In this document: one piece after another, positions 1 to 9,591 of the stretch | Layout: every line of letters starts with the position of its first letter | How positions within the stretch are numbered: position 1 is the first letter of the stretch | DNA from: an uncultured Kangiellaceae bacterium | Lineage (GTDB): Bacteria; Pseudomonadota; Gammaproteobacteria; Enterobacterales; Kangiellaceae | Direction: 5' to 3' | DNA: 48,981 nt | NCBI GenBank assembly: GCA_905479925.1 | Contig: CAJQOL010000098.1 | Location: 1 to 48,981, forward strand | Made by a program: the position numbers and the translations under genes | Notes under the pieces: generated by a model | Databases searched by the model: none | Told to the model about the DNA's origin: nothing | What the model saw: the letters and a program-made list of their open reading frames with translations, nothing else

Positions 1-389
<389 letters not shown>

Positions 390-494
390 TTAAAAATCAA
401 TAAATTAGGATGTAAGTTCTATTCAGCCACGGAGTTCTTAATATACAAAAGATAACCGCTAACAATGATGTTTATATCAATGAAACTTGGCTAT

Positions 495-508
495 TTCAAT
501 ATATTGAA
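495..508. repeat. 14-bp perfect palindrome upstream of pyrG
   Basis: TTCAATATATTGAA is its own reverse complement. It lies about 126 bases upstream of the pyrG start, in the mazG-pyrG gap. It could be an operator half-pair, but it is AT-rich and of a kind that arises by chance in such DNA. No regulator is assigned. Confidence 0.25.
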
Positions 509-649
509 CAGGTGAATAGAGATGTCTTTAGGACGGGAAAGTATTGTATCAAAATATTCCATTGGGATCACGGTTTAAGGGCTTAAATGTGTGAAAAATC
601 ACCAACTTGAATTTTCGAACGAGACCAGCAATATTCTGGGCCCCTTATA

Positions 650-1453
650 TCAGTGGTTAGCAGTAATAATTTTAGCTTTCTGCCATAGCTGCTCAAGCTC
701 TGTTAGAGAATATTCACTAAGCGGGACGGTTGCTAACGACTCCACAACTCTGAATCGTTGCTCAAATTTACGATTGGCCGTGCGTAACGCTGAATCCGCA
801 TCTACATCTAAATGTCTCGATAGGTTAACAACGGAAAAAAGTAGGTCGCCGATCTCATCCACGAGCGCATCTTGGTCGTTGCTATCAATAGCCTGTTTAA
901 CTTCAAGTATCTCCTCATCAACCTTTTCCCAAACCTGCGATATACAACTCCAATCAAAGCCGTGCTTAGCAACTCGTTTCTGAATTTTTTGAGCACGCTT
1001 TAGTTGTGGCAGAACCTTGGGTATGTCATCGATAAGGCTAGCTTCACCATGCTCGCATTTTTGCTCTCGTTCTTTTTGTTTCTGCTTTTCCCACGCTAGA
1101 TTGACCTGTTCCGGGTTGCTGTAGGTTTTTTCAGCAAATACGTGGGGATGACGCCTCGTTAATTTATCCGTTAACGATTGCAATACATCATCAAATTCAA
1201 AATACTTATCCTCTTTGGCTAGCTGGCAATAAAAGACGACTTGAAAAAGCAAATCGCCGAGTTCATCTTTGAGCGAGCTATAGTCCTCACGTTCTATAGC
1301 ATCAACGACTTCATAAACTTCTTCTATTGTATATGGGACAATGGTTCTGTAGCTTTGCTCAATATCCCATGGACACCCAGACTTAGGGTCTCTTAGTGCT
1401 TCCATAATGGTCAATAGCTTATCCAGTGATAACCTACTATCTGCTTGTTTCAC
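650..1453 (-). CDS. mazG: Nucleoside triphosphate pyrophosphohydrolase MazG
   Basis: MazG hydrolyses NTPs and dNTPs to monophosphates and pyrophosphate in the cytoplasm, and in E. coli it is linked to the stringent response. Two MazG domains are visible. The first has GCPWD, then YTIEEVYEVVDAI and LKDELGDLLFQVVF; the second has VDEEILEVKQAI and LVDEIGDLLFSVVN, so both EExxE/ELGD metal-binding patterns are present. I chose the GTG at 1453 because it follows a strong AGGGGAG ribosome site by 8 bases and gives 267 residues, close to the E. coli length. An ATG at 1492 would add 13 residues without family similarity. It lies 77 bases downstream of relA on the same strand. Confidence 0.95.
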   Translation of the reverse strand: MKQADSRLSLDKLLTIMEALRDPKSGCPWDIEQSYRTIVPYTIEEVYEVVDAIEREDYSSLKDELGDLLFQVVFYCQLAKEDKYFEFDDVLQSLTDKLTRRHPHVFAEKTYSNPEQVNLAWEKQKQKEREQKCEHGEASLIDDIPKVLPQLKRAQKIQKRVAKHGFDWSCISQVWEKVDEEILEVKQAIDSNDQDALVDEIGDLLFSVVNLSRHLDVDADSALRTANRKFEQRFRVVESLATVPLSEYSLTELEQLWQKAKIITANH

Positions 1454-1530
1454 GTAAGAAACTCCCCTAATACGACTTGACTGAATAACCATACTGACTC
1501 AGCCAGAATATTGACTTACTTCTAAAAGGT

Positions 1531-3750
1531 TTAGTTATTCGTTCTGTATACACTAATGATGTTCGGCAATTGCTCAATAAGATTGATTAACCTTGATACG
1601 TTTGTAACATTATCCATTTCTACTTGAACGTCTATTCTGACTTCCAACTGCTTATGGTCAACCTTTGTATTTAGCGATGTAACACTAACTTTTTCACTGC
1701 TCATAAGCGCAGTAATATCGCTTAACAACCCTTTTCGGTCATACGCTCTAATCACTAAATCGATCAAGTAATGCTTGTTTACTTGCTGGGTCCAACTAAC
1801 TTCTAATATCTTTTCCGGAGACTTGTCTCGACTTGATAACAAATAGCGGCAATCGCTTCGGTGGATCATAATGCCGCGACCAAGTGTTACAAAACCCGCA
1901 ATATCATCACCAGGAATCGGTTTACAACAACCAGCCATACGGGTTAATAGGTTTCCGACACCTTCCACCAAAATATCACTTGAGCTACTTCGCTTTGTTA
2001 CTTTGGGTTTGCGCTTAACTACCGTTTCTCGTGTGACTTCAGCATGGTCGCTTCCCAGCAACTGTCTTGCCGCATTCATAACCTGGTGAAGGCCCTTATC
2101 CCCGGCACCTATTCCTGCAAAAAGCTCGTCACTGGAGTTATAGTTAAAGTGCACGGCTAAAGCTCCGTAATCACTGAGTTCTAGGGCATTTTTCTTGATT
2201 TCTTTTTCTAACAACAATTTACCAGCGGCAATGTTCTTATCTTTATCTAAATGTTTAAACCACTGCTGAACCTTGTTTCTGGCGCGTGACGACTTTATAT
2301 AACCACGTTGTTCACTTAACCAGTCACGGCTTGGGCCGCCAGATTTTGCGGTTAATATCTCTAGTCGCTGACCGGTTTCTAGGCACTGAGTTAAACTGAT
2401 AATCTTTCCATTTGCTTTTGCCCCTCTACAGCGATGCCCAACGTCGGTATGAACGCGATAGGCAAAATCAAGTGCTGTTGAGCCTCGGGGCAAGTCAATC
2501 AACTTACCTTGCGGTGTAAATACATATACTCGCTCGTCAAAAACCTGCGATTTAAATTCTTCTGCTAACTGTTTGGTATCAACTAATTCATCTTGCCAGT
2601 CGATTAATTGTCTAAGCCAAGACATTTTGGCTTCATAGCCCCCTCCACTAGTCGACCCACCCTTGTATTTCCAATGCGCTGCGACTCCTAACTCAGATTC
2701 CTGGTGCATTTCATGGGTTCTGATCTGGATTTCTAAGGTCTTACCCTCTGGCCCAATAACGGCGGTATGTAGAGAACGATAGCCATTCTCTTTTGGAGTA
2801 GCCACGTAATCATCAAACTCTTTAGGAATATGCTTCCACAAGCCATGTACCACCCCAAGTACGGTGTAACAATCTTTGACTTCTGGAACCAATACACGGA
2901 CCGCTCTTACATCATAAATTTCTTCAAAACCAACCTCTTTTCGAAGCATTTTCTTCCAGATACTAAATATATGCTTTGCTCGCCCCATCAGTTCAGCATT
3001 TACGCCAAACTCAACGAACGCTTGATTCATTGTTTCGAGAACCTGTTTCACATATCGTTCTCTCGCCCCTCTTTTTTCAGCAAGGTATTTAGCTATTTTT
3101 TTGTAAGGCTGAGGATTTAAATAGCGAAATGCTAGGTCTTCCATTTCCCATTTTATATGTCCTACTCCGAGACGATTGGCAAGTGGAGCAAAAACATCGC
3201 GCACTTCTTCGGCAATTTTTAACCTTTCTTGTTCTGTTCTATCTTTTGCGGTTCTAAGTTTAAATAATCTTTCGGCTAGCTTTATCAAAACAACGGTTGA
3301 ATCATCAACCATGACTAAAAGCATTTTTCGAATGTTTTCTATCTGCACTGAATCACTACCAACCGCCCTATCGGTTTGCAATCCACGTACACTGTCCATG
3401 ACCAAAACGCCTTTGATTTTGGTTGTAACCTCGCCACCACAGTTTTCAGATACTTGCTTTAACGACAAAAGCTCCAGATTAACAAATGGATATAACATCG
3501 CCGCAACAAGGGTATCTATGTCAACACGTAATTCGCTGAGAATTGAGGCTAAGGTAAACGCCTGCTTTACGGAAATATTATGTAAATTCGTTGCATCAGG
3601 CTTAACTTCTGTCAGTTTTATCAGTTCGACAGCAGCTTCAAAAAGCTTGGGAGAGTATTTAGATTGGTCAAAAACCAACGAGCGACACCAAGATAGAAAC
3701 GTTTCGTCAGAGACGCTCGTTGGTAGGGGTATATTTGTCATTTGTACCAT
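1531..3750 (-). CDS. relA: (p)ppGpp synthetase RelA
   Basis: This ribosome-associated GTP/GDP pyrophosphokinase makes (p)ppGpp when uncharged tRNA accumulates. It has 739 residues, as usual for RelA. The N-terminal HD region has AAMLYPFVNLELL in place of the HDxxED hydrolase motif, so it should be synthetase only rather than SpoT-like. The synthetase core shows EIYDVRAVRVLVPE and DDYVATPKENGYRSLHT, then EIQIRTHEMH and GVAAHWKYK. The TGS domain begins at VYVFTPQGKLIDLPRGST. A zinc-finger segment (GCCKPIPGD) and a C-terminal ACT domain (VIRAYDRKGLLSDITALM) follow. The ATG at 3750 has AAGGTAAGG just upstream. It heads the minus-strand relA-mazG-pyrG group. Confidence 0.96.
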   Translation of the reverse strand: MVQMTNIPLPTSVSDETFLSWCRSLVFDQSKYSPKLFEAAVELIKLTEVKPDATNLHNISVKQAFTLASILSELRVDIDTLVAAMLYPFVNLELLSLKQVSENCGGEVTTKIKGVLVMDSVRGLQTDRAVGSDSVQIENIRKMLLVMVDDSTVVLIKLAERLFKLRTAKDRTEQERLKIAEEVRDVFAPLANRLGVGHIKWEMEDLAFRYLNPQPYKKIAKYLAEKRGARERYVKQVLETMNQAFVEFGVNAELMGRAKHIFSIWKKMLRKEVGFEEIYDVRAVRVLVPEVKDCYTVLGVVHGLWKHIPKEFDDYVATPKENGYRSLHTAVIGPEGKTLEIQIRTHEMHQESELGVAAHWKYKGGSTSGGGYEAKMSWLRQLIDWQDELVDTKQLAEEFKSQVFDERVYVFTPQGKLIDLPRGSTALDFAYRVHTDVGHRCRGAKANGKIISLTQCLETGQRLEILTAKSGGPSRDWLSEQRGYIKSSRARNKVQQWFKHLDKDKNIAAGKLLLEKEIKKNALELSDYGALAVHFNYNSSDELFAGIGAGDKGLHQVMNAARQLLGSDHAEVTRETVVKRKPKVTKRSSSSDILVEGVGNLLTRMAGCCKPIPGDDIAGFVTLGRGIMIHRSDCRYLLSSRDKSPEKILEVSWTQQVNKHYLIDLVIRAYDRKGLLSDITALMSSEKVSVTSLNTKVDHKQLEVRIDVQVEMDNVTNVSRLINLIEQLPNIISVYRTNN

Positions 3751-4025
3751 CGCCTTACCTTTTAATGATTAAGCAATATCAATACTTATGTCTATTTACG
3801 TTGTTATTTAAAGCACTTCCAGCCAAAAAAACCCTAGGATGCAACATGAACCAGAGGCATAACGATCAGGATTAATAGAAGGCCTAGCTCTACTATGCTG
3901 CAGTTACGCCCGATCTATACTATGTTGGGCATCTGTTTGTTCAAGCTTCGACAAATTAACCTTCTAGAAAATTAGCTTTTACCAATAGCTCGTTTCTTTC
4001 ATTTTGACTGGTTATTTGTTGCCTT

Positions 4026-5369
4026 CTATTTTTCGAAAAGCGCGATTGATTCCACATGGGTTGTATGGGGAAACATATCCAAGACCCCCGCTTTCTTCAA
4101 TTTGTACCCTGCTTTCACAAGCTCTCCGGTATCCCTCGCTAATGTTGCTGGGTTACAAGATACATAAACGATTTTTTCGGGGCCAATCTTTACAATATTT
4201 GAAATAACTTCAATTGCACCACTTCTCGCAGGGTCAATCAAGACCTTGTTGTATTCTCGGTCTAACCACTCTTTTCCAGTTAAATCCCCTGCTAGATCGC
4301 TTTGATAAAAAGCAACATTTTCTAGACTATTGTGTTTTGCATTGATGGTTCCTCTGTCTACCATTTCTTGCACACCCTCTACTCCAACAACGTAATTAGC
4401 CTTGCTAGCTAGCGGCAACGTAAAGTTACCTAAACCGCAAAACAGGTCTAAAACATTGTCCGTAGGTTGAACATCAAGCAGTTCAATCGCAGCTGGAACC
4501 ATTTTAGTGTTAATACTACTATTTACCTGTGTAAAATCTAACGGCTCCATTAACATTTCTAAACCATATTCTTTGAAAGAATAGCTTAGCTGGGCTTTTT
4601 CGTCTTCCGGAGGCCAAATTCTATGCACTGTTTTGGGCCCTTTCGGTTGCAAATAGACAACAAGGTCATATTCCTGGGCGAACCTAACCCATAATTGATG
4701 ATCTTTCTCGGAAATAGGCTGCAGGTGCCGAACGATTAGACAAACATCGTCATCGCCGCAAGCAACCTCTATTTGGGGGATAAATAACCGTGAGTCCATT
4801 TTCTCTATCAAACGACTCATAGGCTGCAACAAATCAGCGACCTGTTTTACTAAGATTGGGCAATGCTCAATATCCGCTAAGTAATTAGAATGCTTCTCTC
4901 GAAAACCTATCAAAGTACGCTCTTTCTTAATAACGTAGCGAACCCCAAGACGCGCTTTGCGTCGATAACCAATTAAATCAGCTTGCATAGGTGGCAGCCA
5001 TTGTTCTGGTTGTGTTTTTGCAAAATGCTCTAACTGTTCTGAAAGAATCTGCTGCTTATGGGTAATCTGAGCGTCTGTCGAAAGGTGTTGCATACTACAT
5101 CCCCCACACACACCAAAATGCGCACAGGGCGGCTCCACTCGATCGACGTTTGCATTTGCTTCAACTTCAAGGCATTGCCCTTCATCGAACTGGCCACGCT
5201 GAAACGTATACTTCATCTTAACCGTTTCACCGGGAAGCGCCCCATCAACAAATACCGTCTTTCCGTCTATACGGCCAACCCCGCGACCTTCATGGGATAA
5301 ACTGTCGATTGTTACAGATACTGGTTCAGTCGGAAGCGGCTTACCGCGTCTGTTGCGTCTTTTACCCAT
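4026..5369 (-). CDS. rlmD: 23S rRNA (uracil(1939)-C5)-methyltransferase RlmD
   Basis: RlmD (RumA) methylates U1939 of 23S rRNA with S-adenosylmethionine. An N-terminal TRAM domain (about residues 13-70) is followed by [4Fe-4S] cysteines C82, C88 and C91 (PCAHFGVCGGC) and a fourth in EHCPIL. The methyltransferase fold has LDLFCGLGNFTLPLA for SAM binding and IDPARSGA. The catalytic cysteine is in YVSCNPATLARD. Its 447 residues compare with 433 in E. coli. The basic start MGKRRNRRGK suits an RNA enzyme. It lies upstream of relA on the same strand with a 275-base gap that shows no feature I can support. Confidence 0.95.
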   Translation of the reverse strand: MGKRRNRRGKPLPTEPVSVTIDSLSHEGRGVGRIDGKTVFVDGALPGETVKMKYTFQRGQFDEGQCLEVEANANVDRVEPPCAHFGVCGGCSMQHLSTDAQITHKQQILSEQLEHFAKTQPEQWLPPMQADLIGYRRKARLGVRYVIKKERTLIGFREKHSNYLADIEHCPILVKQVADLLQPMSRLIEKMDSRLFIPQIEVACGDDDVCLIVRHLQPISEKDHQLWVRFAQEYDLVVYLQPKGPKTVHRIWPPEDEKAQLSYSFKEYGLEMLMEPLDFTQVNSSINTKMVPAAIELLDVQPTDNVLDLFCGLGNFTLPLASKANYVVGVEGVQEMVDRGTINAKHNSLENVAFYQSDLAGDLTGKEWLDREYNKVLIDPARSGAIEVISNIVKIGPEKIVYVSCNPATLARDTGELVKAGYKLKKAGVLDMFPHTTHVESIALFEK

Positions 5370-5744
5370 AGAGCTATTTAATCCTATAACCTTGTCGGTC
5401 TAAAAATAATTTTAGTCATCGTTCCTAAATATTGGCCGTGATTTTACACCGTTCCCCTCAAGATATCCCGTTTTTCATTGCCAAGTGGCGAATAATTTAA
5501 GTCCATTGGAACATGAGTACTTTTGGTCAGAGATACAAAATTGGCAGGCTTTAAATGTTGCGTCATTATCGCCTCATGCTCAGAGGAATACTTATTGCCC
5601 TTAACAAGGGCAGAATAGCAAACACCTATGATATCTAAGAACTAGATGCGCCATATTTAGACTGTGAAGGTTTGCCTAGTTAAGCTATACTCAACGGCAC
5701 TAAAAACCACCGCAAGCAATTGTTGCCATTAAAGTTTCTATCAA
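5370..5744. other. Divergent intergenic region with one hairpin
   Basis: These 375 bases separate rlmD (minus) from the binding-protein/barA pair (plus). I see no gene. A perfect 7-bp inverted repeat with a 3-base loop, TGCCCTT-AAC-AAGGGCA, sits at 5596-5612; neither side has a T-run, so it is not an obvious terminator. A possible -10 box TATACT is at 5686-5691, but its -35 match is poor. Promoters for both flanking genes are expected here. Confidence 0.4.
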
Positions 5745-6791
5745 ATGAGCGAGTTCAACAATCAAACAGTAAAAGCAGGCGTTATAACGATAGCATTACT
5801 GTTTATTCTGCTATTTGAATACCCTTTGGTTTTCGCTGCTGACCACTCTGCGCCCCCCGGATTAACAAATACAACCTTTTATATTGTTCATCAGGAGCTA
5901 GATGACGAACAAGCCAAATTTGTTGAAATGCTAAAGACCGAGCTGCTTATTCAGCAACTAACTATAAAACACATAGACATACGTGAAAGCGACATAACCT
6001 CTGAGTCTATTGAGCAATTGATTAGAAATAACCAAGAATTACAAAAGAATAGTTGCGCGTTAACTATCGGCCACCGACCTTTAGATACTTTGTTAGCGGC
6101 GCGCAGTGCTCTACCAATTTTTGCGACCTTTGCCTCTAAGCCTCATCTTGATGACCGAGTAAAAAATTACGCTGATTTCGGAGCTGAGATTAGTGGTATC
6201 TACTTTGAACAATCCTTCAAACGACAACTTCAATTGGCAAAGATCCTTCATCAGTTAGCTGAGTCAGAGCCGCTAGAAAAGGTTAAACTCTTTGTCGGTA
6301 TGACCACTCGTTATCTATTGCCCTATTACCGGTCCCAAAGTGAAGAAGCTGGATTAGTACTCGATTTTGATATTGTGAAGCGGCAACATAATGCGAGTCT
6401 TTATCTTGAAAAAAAGCGAGGGTCAAAAAAAACGCTAATATTGCTTAATGATAACCAGGTCTTTTCGGAAAATGAGTTGCGGGCATTACTACTCAAGAGC
6501 AACCAAACCGATGTACTTTTGGTAGGCTCAACTATACGTCACAGCGAAACAGCAGCAGTTGCTAGCGTACTCACGCCCACTGAAACATTAGCGAAGCAAG
6601 CGATTTCGGAGTTTCTCAGCTTGTGCCGAAGCGGTGCGGCGGATAAACCAAATTATGCAAAAGGCTTTATGATTAAAATTAATCAACAGCTTGCTTCATA
6701 TTTACAACTGCCAGCGCTTGATGAAGAAGCTATCCATCGAAAGTTGCTCTTGCAAGAAAATCAACAAAATATCATATCACTGGAAAACTAA
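5745..6791 (+). CDS. Periplasmic binding protein-like (ABC_sub_bind type), partner of BarA
   Basis: This 348-residue protein resembles the ABC_sub_bind (PF04392) periplasmic binding family. It has a hydrophobic N-terminal segment at about residues 12-32 ending ...LVFA, consistent with a signal peptide. The body has two lobes; SGIYFEQSFKRQLQLAKIL matches the family's TGVS...QLELLKEL region, and the final part (LTPTETLAKQAISEF, then FMIKINQQLASYLQL) matches the family C-terminus. There is no permease or ATPase gene next to it. It ends 4 bases before the barA ATG, so the two are almost certainly co-transcribed. I infer that it binds a ligand in the periplasm and may report to BarA; the ligand is unknown. 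Confidence 0.75.
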   Translation: MSEFNNQTVKAGVITIALLFILLFEYPLVFAADHSAPPGLTNTTFYIVHQELDDEQAKFVEMLKTELLIQQLTIKHIDIRESDITSESIEQLIRNNQELQKNSCALTIGHRPLDTLLAARSALPIFATFASKPHLDDRVKNYADFGAEISGIYFEQSFKRQLQLAKILHQLAESEPLEKVKLFVGMTTRYLLPYYRSQSEEAGLVLDFDIVKRQHNASLYLEKKRGSKKTLILLNDNQVFSENELRALLLKSNQTDVLLVGSTIRHSETAAVASVLTPTETLAKQAISEFLSLCRSGAADKPNYAKGFMIKINQQLASYLQLPALDEEAIHRKLLLQENQQNIISLEN

Positions 6792-6795
6792 CGCT

Positions 6796-9591
6796 ATGAA
6801 CGATTGGGGTATTAGAGCACGAGTAATACTGTTGGCCGTTGTTCCAACCACCATGGTAGCTGCGATACTAGGCACCTATTTTGTTTCCACTCGAATGCAA
6901 GATTTAAATACCAATATTCAAGAACGCGGCATGACCATAGCTAATTACTTAGCGCAGACTGCTGAATATAGCCTTATTTCGAGAAATTCAAGAGCATTAA
7001 ACCGTTTAGTTACCAATGCTCGTGATGGTGATGATGACATACTAGCTGTTGCTATTTATGCGCAAAACAATTTACTGATAGCAAGTTCTGGCACAAAAAG
7101 GCTTATCTCAGAACTATCGATAGTCGATGACAGCCCAACCGCTCAAACGATTGTAAAACCGGTCGAAAATGGTTATATCGTAATAACGCCGATTGTTAGC
7201 CAGCCGACGGATTCTGAAAGATTAATTTCACAACCAAACTATTCTTTACCGACCATTGGTCACGTCGCAATTTTTATCACTAATAATAATATCCAGGTTA
7301 ATCAGTACCAAACGGTGGCGGCGGCGCTGAGCATACTGTTAGTGGGTATTATTCTTGGCGGAATACTCGCTCAAAATATGGCGCGGAATATTACAATCCC
7401 AATTATTCAGTTAGCCAACGCCGTTAAACGAATAAAAGAAGGCCAACTGAAAATTTTAATTAAATCGCAGAGTTCAGGTGAGTTAAAAACATTAGTAGAT
7501 GGCTTTAACGATATGAGCGACTCACTCTATGAAGCTAGAGAAGAAATGCAAATGGCCATTGAGCAAGCCACAGCAGATATTAATGCGACTAATACAGCTC
7601 TAGAAGAACAAAATGTTGAGCTAAATATTGCTCGTAAGGATGCGGTAGAGGCAAGCCGTGTTAAATCAGAATTTTTGGCCAATATGAGTCACGAAATTAG
7701 AACACCGATGAATGGTGTCATCGGTTTCACTAATTTACTTTTACGATCTGAGTTAACGGAAAAACAAAACGATTATTTAACCACCATAAAAAAATCGGCT
7801 AATGGCTTACTATCAATCATCGATAACATTCTTGATTTTTCAAAGATTGAAGCGGGAAAAATGGAGATAGAGAACAGGCCAATTAACATTGGCGAGTGTG
7901 TCGACGAAACTTTAAATCTTTTAGCTCCGGCGGCACAAGCTAAAAACATTGAAATATTAGGTATTATCTATCAGGACGTTCCCCAGAACCTTAAAGGAGA
8001 CGCCGGTCGAATCGGTCAAATACTTACCAATCTCTGTAACAATGCGATTAAATTTACAGAGAAAGGTACCATTCAAATAAGGGTTATGATGGAAGACGAT
8101 GATGCCTCTTCAGTTCGCTTACGAATAAATATTACCGATACCGGCGTAGGCTTAACTGAAGAGCAGCAGAAAGTGCTTTTCCAAGCCTTTACTCAGGCAG
8201 ATACAACAACAACGCGTCAGTTTGGAGGAACAGGTTTAGGGCTGGTAATCTCTAAAAAACTCGTAGAGTCTATGCATGGAAAAATCGGTTTAGAAAGTAA
8301 GCAAGGTGTAGGTTCTACTTTTTGGTTTACACTAAAGCTTGATCGAGATACGTCTTCAGAAGTCACAAGAGAACTTGGTTTTCCTGGTCAACGAGTTCTG
8401 TATCATGACTTTAATAAAACCGCTCAATTAGCGACTAAGTATTTATTGGGACAGTGGGAAACCAATGTTGAAACCACTGAAAGCCTAGAAGATCTAGTGA
8501 GCAAAACAGAGGAATATGAATCAACCAGCAAAGACGTGCATCTAATACTCCTAGGAGGATACTCTTGCAGTGAGCACGGCGAAACCCTTACATTACTTAA
8601 ACAAACAGCCGAACGCATCGGGTCAAATTTTGCGGTACTTGTAAATTCTAAAGAAGAGAAAGTACTGCAATCTTATGCTGACATAGGCATCGATAACCAG
8701 CTATCAAAACCTGTTACGAGAAAGACCTTTTATGATTCATTAACCGCCTGGTTTGGCTTTGAGGAAGAACGTCGAGAAACTAATCATGCGGAGAAAAAAT
8801 CGCAAAAATCAGACACGCCGGCTCATGTTCTCTGTGTAGATGACAACCCAGCTAACCTAAAACTCATTTACGCCTTACTGAGCGAATTAAATGTAACGGT
8901 AAAAACAGCCGATGGCGGAGTGAACGCGATTGCACTGTGTGAATCAAATAAATTTGACCTTATCTTCATGGATATTCAAATGCCAGGTATGGATGGACTT
9001 GAGGCTACCCTAAGAATTAGAAGCATTAATTCTACTTATAAACGGCTTCCAGTCATTGCCTTAACGGCCCATGCAATGAAAGGTGAGAAAGAGCGTCTAC
9101 TGCGGGAAGGTATGGACGACTATTTGACCAAGCCGATTAATCAAAAACAATTACAAGAGAACATTTCAAAGTGGACTCAGAAAAAAGTTGAGCTACTTGA
9201 AAAGACTGATGTAAACGCCGACTTACAAAGCCAACGCCTAGTTAGCGGCCCAATAGATTGGAAACTCAGCCTAAAGAATGCAGGTGGTCGAGACGAGCTT
9301 GCCAAAGATATGCTGCAAATGCTTGTAACCAGCTTTGTTGAATCAAAAAAGATAATTAATCAACAACTAGAAAATAGAAAATTAGAGCCGCTAGTTGCTG
9401 AAGTTCACAAGTTACATGGCGCGACAGCCTACTGCGGCGTTCCTGAACTTAAACGTCTAACCCATGAATATGAAAGCCTACTTAAAACGAATGGTATCGA
9501 CGATAAAGTAGAAAAAACCCATCAATTGTTTCTTAAGGAAATAACTCGAATTGAAAAAGCAGCGCCCGAGTTTTTGAAGGAAAATCCCTAA
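6796..9591 (+). CDS. barA: Tripartite hybrid sensor histidine kinase BarA
   Basis: BarA phosphorylates the response regulator UvrY/GacA, which drives CsrA-sequestering small RNAs. The layout in 931 residues matches E. coli BarA closely. A first membrane segment (about 10-28) is followed by a periplasmic loop, a second membrane segment (about 175-195), HAMP, HisKA with H299 (MSHEIRTPMNGV), HATPase_c (DTGVGL, FGGTGLGL), a degenerate receiver, a true receiver with D726 (IFMDIQMPGMDG), and a C-terminal Hpt with H871 (EVHKLHG). I chose the ATG at 6796 because MNDWGIRARVILLAVVP aligns with the E. coli start; the open frame runs 35 codons further upstream inside the preceding gene. The 3' end overlaps convergent mtaB by 4 bases. 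uvrY is not in the window. Confidence 0.93.
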   Translation: MNDWGIRARVILLAVVPTTMVAAILGTYFVSTRMQDLNTNIQERGMTIANYLAQTAEYSLISRNSRALNRLVTNARDGDDDILAVAIYAQNNLLIASSGTKRLISELSIVDDSPTAQTIVKPVENGYIVITPIVSQPTDSERLISQPNYSLPTIGHVAIFITNNNIQVNQYQTVAAALSILLVGIILGGILAQNMARNITIPIIQLANAVKRIKEGQLKILIKSQSSGELKTLVDGFNDMSDSLYEAREEMQMAIEQATADINATNTALEEQNVELNIARKDAVEASRVKSEFLANMSHEIRTPMNGVIGFTNLLLRSELTEKQNDYLTTIKKSANGLLSIIDNILDFSKIEAGKMEIENRPINIGECVDETLNLLAPAAQAKNIEILGIIYQDVPQNLKGDAGRIGQILTNLCNNAIKFTEKGTIQIRVMMEDDDASSVRLRINITDTGVGLTEEQQKVLFQAFTQADTTTTRQFGGTGLGLVISKKLVESMHGKIGLESKQGVGSTFWFTLKLDRDTSSEVTRELGFPGQRVLYHDFNKTAQLATKYLLGQWETNVETTESLEDLVSKTEEYESTSKDVHLILLGGYSCSEHGETLTLLKQTAERIGSNFAVLVNSKEEKVLQSYADIGIDNQLSKPVTRKTFYDSLTAWFGFEEERRETNHAEKKSQKSDTPAHVLCVDDNPANLKLIYALLSELNVTVKTADGGVNAIALCESNKFDLIFMDIQMPGMDGLEATLRIRSINSTYKRLPVIALTAHAMKGEKERLLREGMDDYLTKPINQKQLQENISKWTQKKVELLEKTDVNADLQSQRLVSGPIDWKLSLKNAGGRDELAKDMLQMLVTSFVESKKIINQQLENRKLEPLVAEVHKLHGATAYCGVPELKRLTHEYESLLKTNGIDDKVEKTHQLFLKEITRIEKAAPEFLKENP

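Noticed and set aside
591..983. 130-residue plus-strand ORF antisense to mazG
   Set aside because: It is a shadow of a well-supported gene, with serine-rich composition and no domain.
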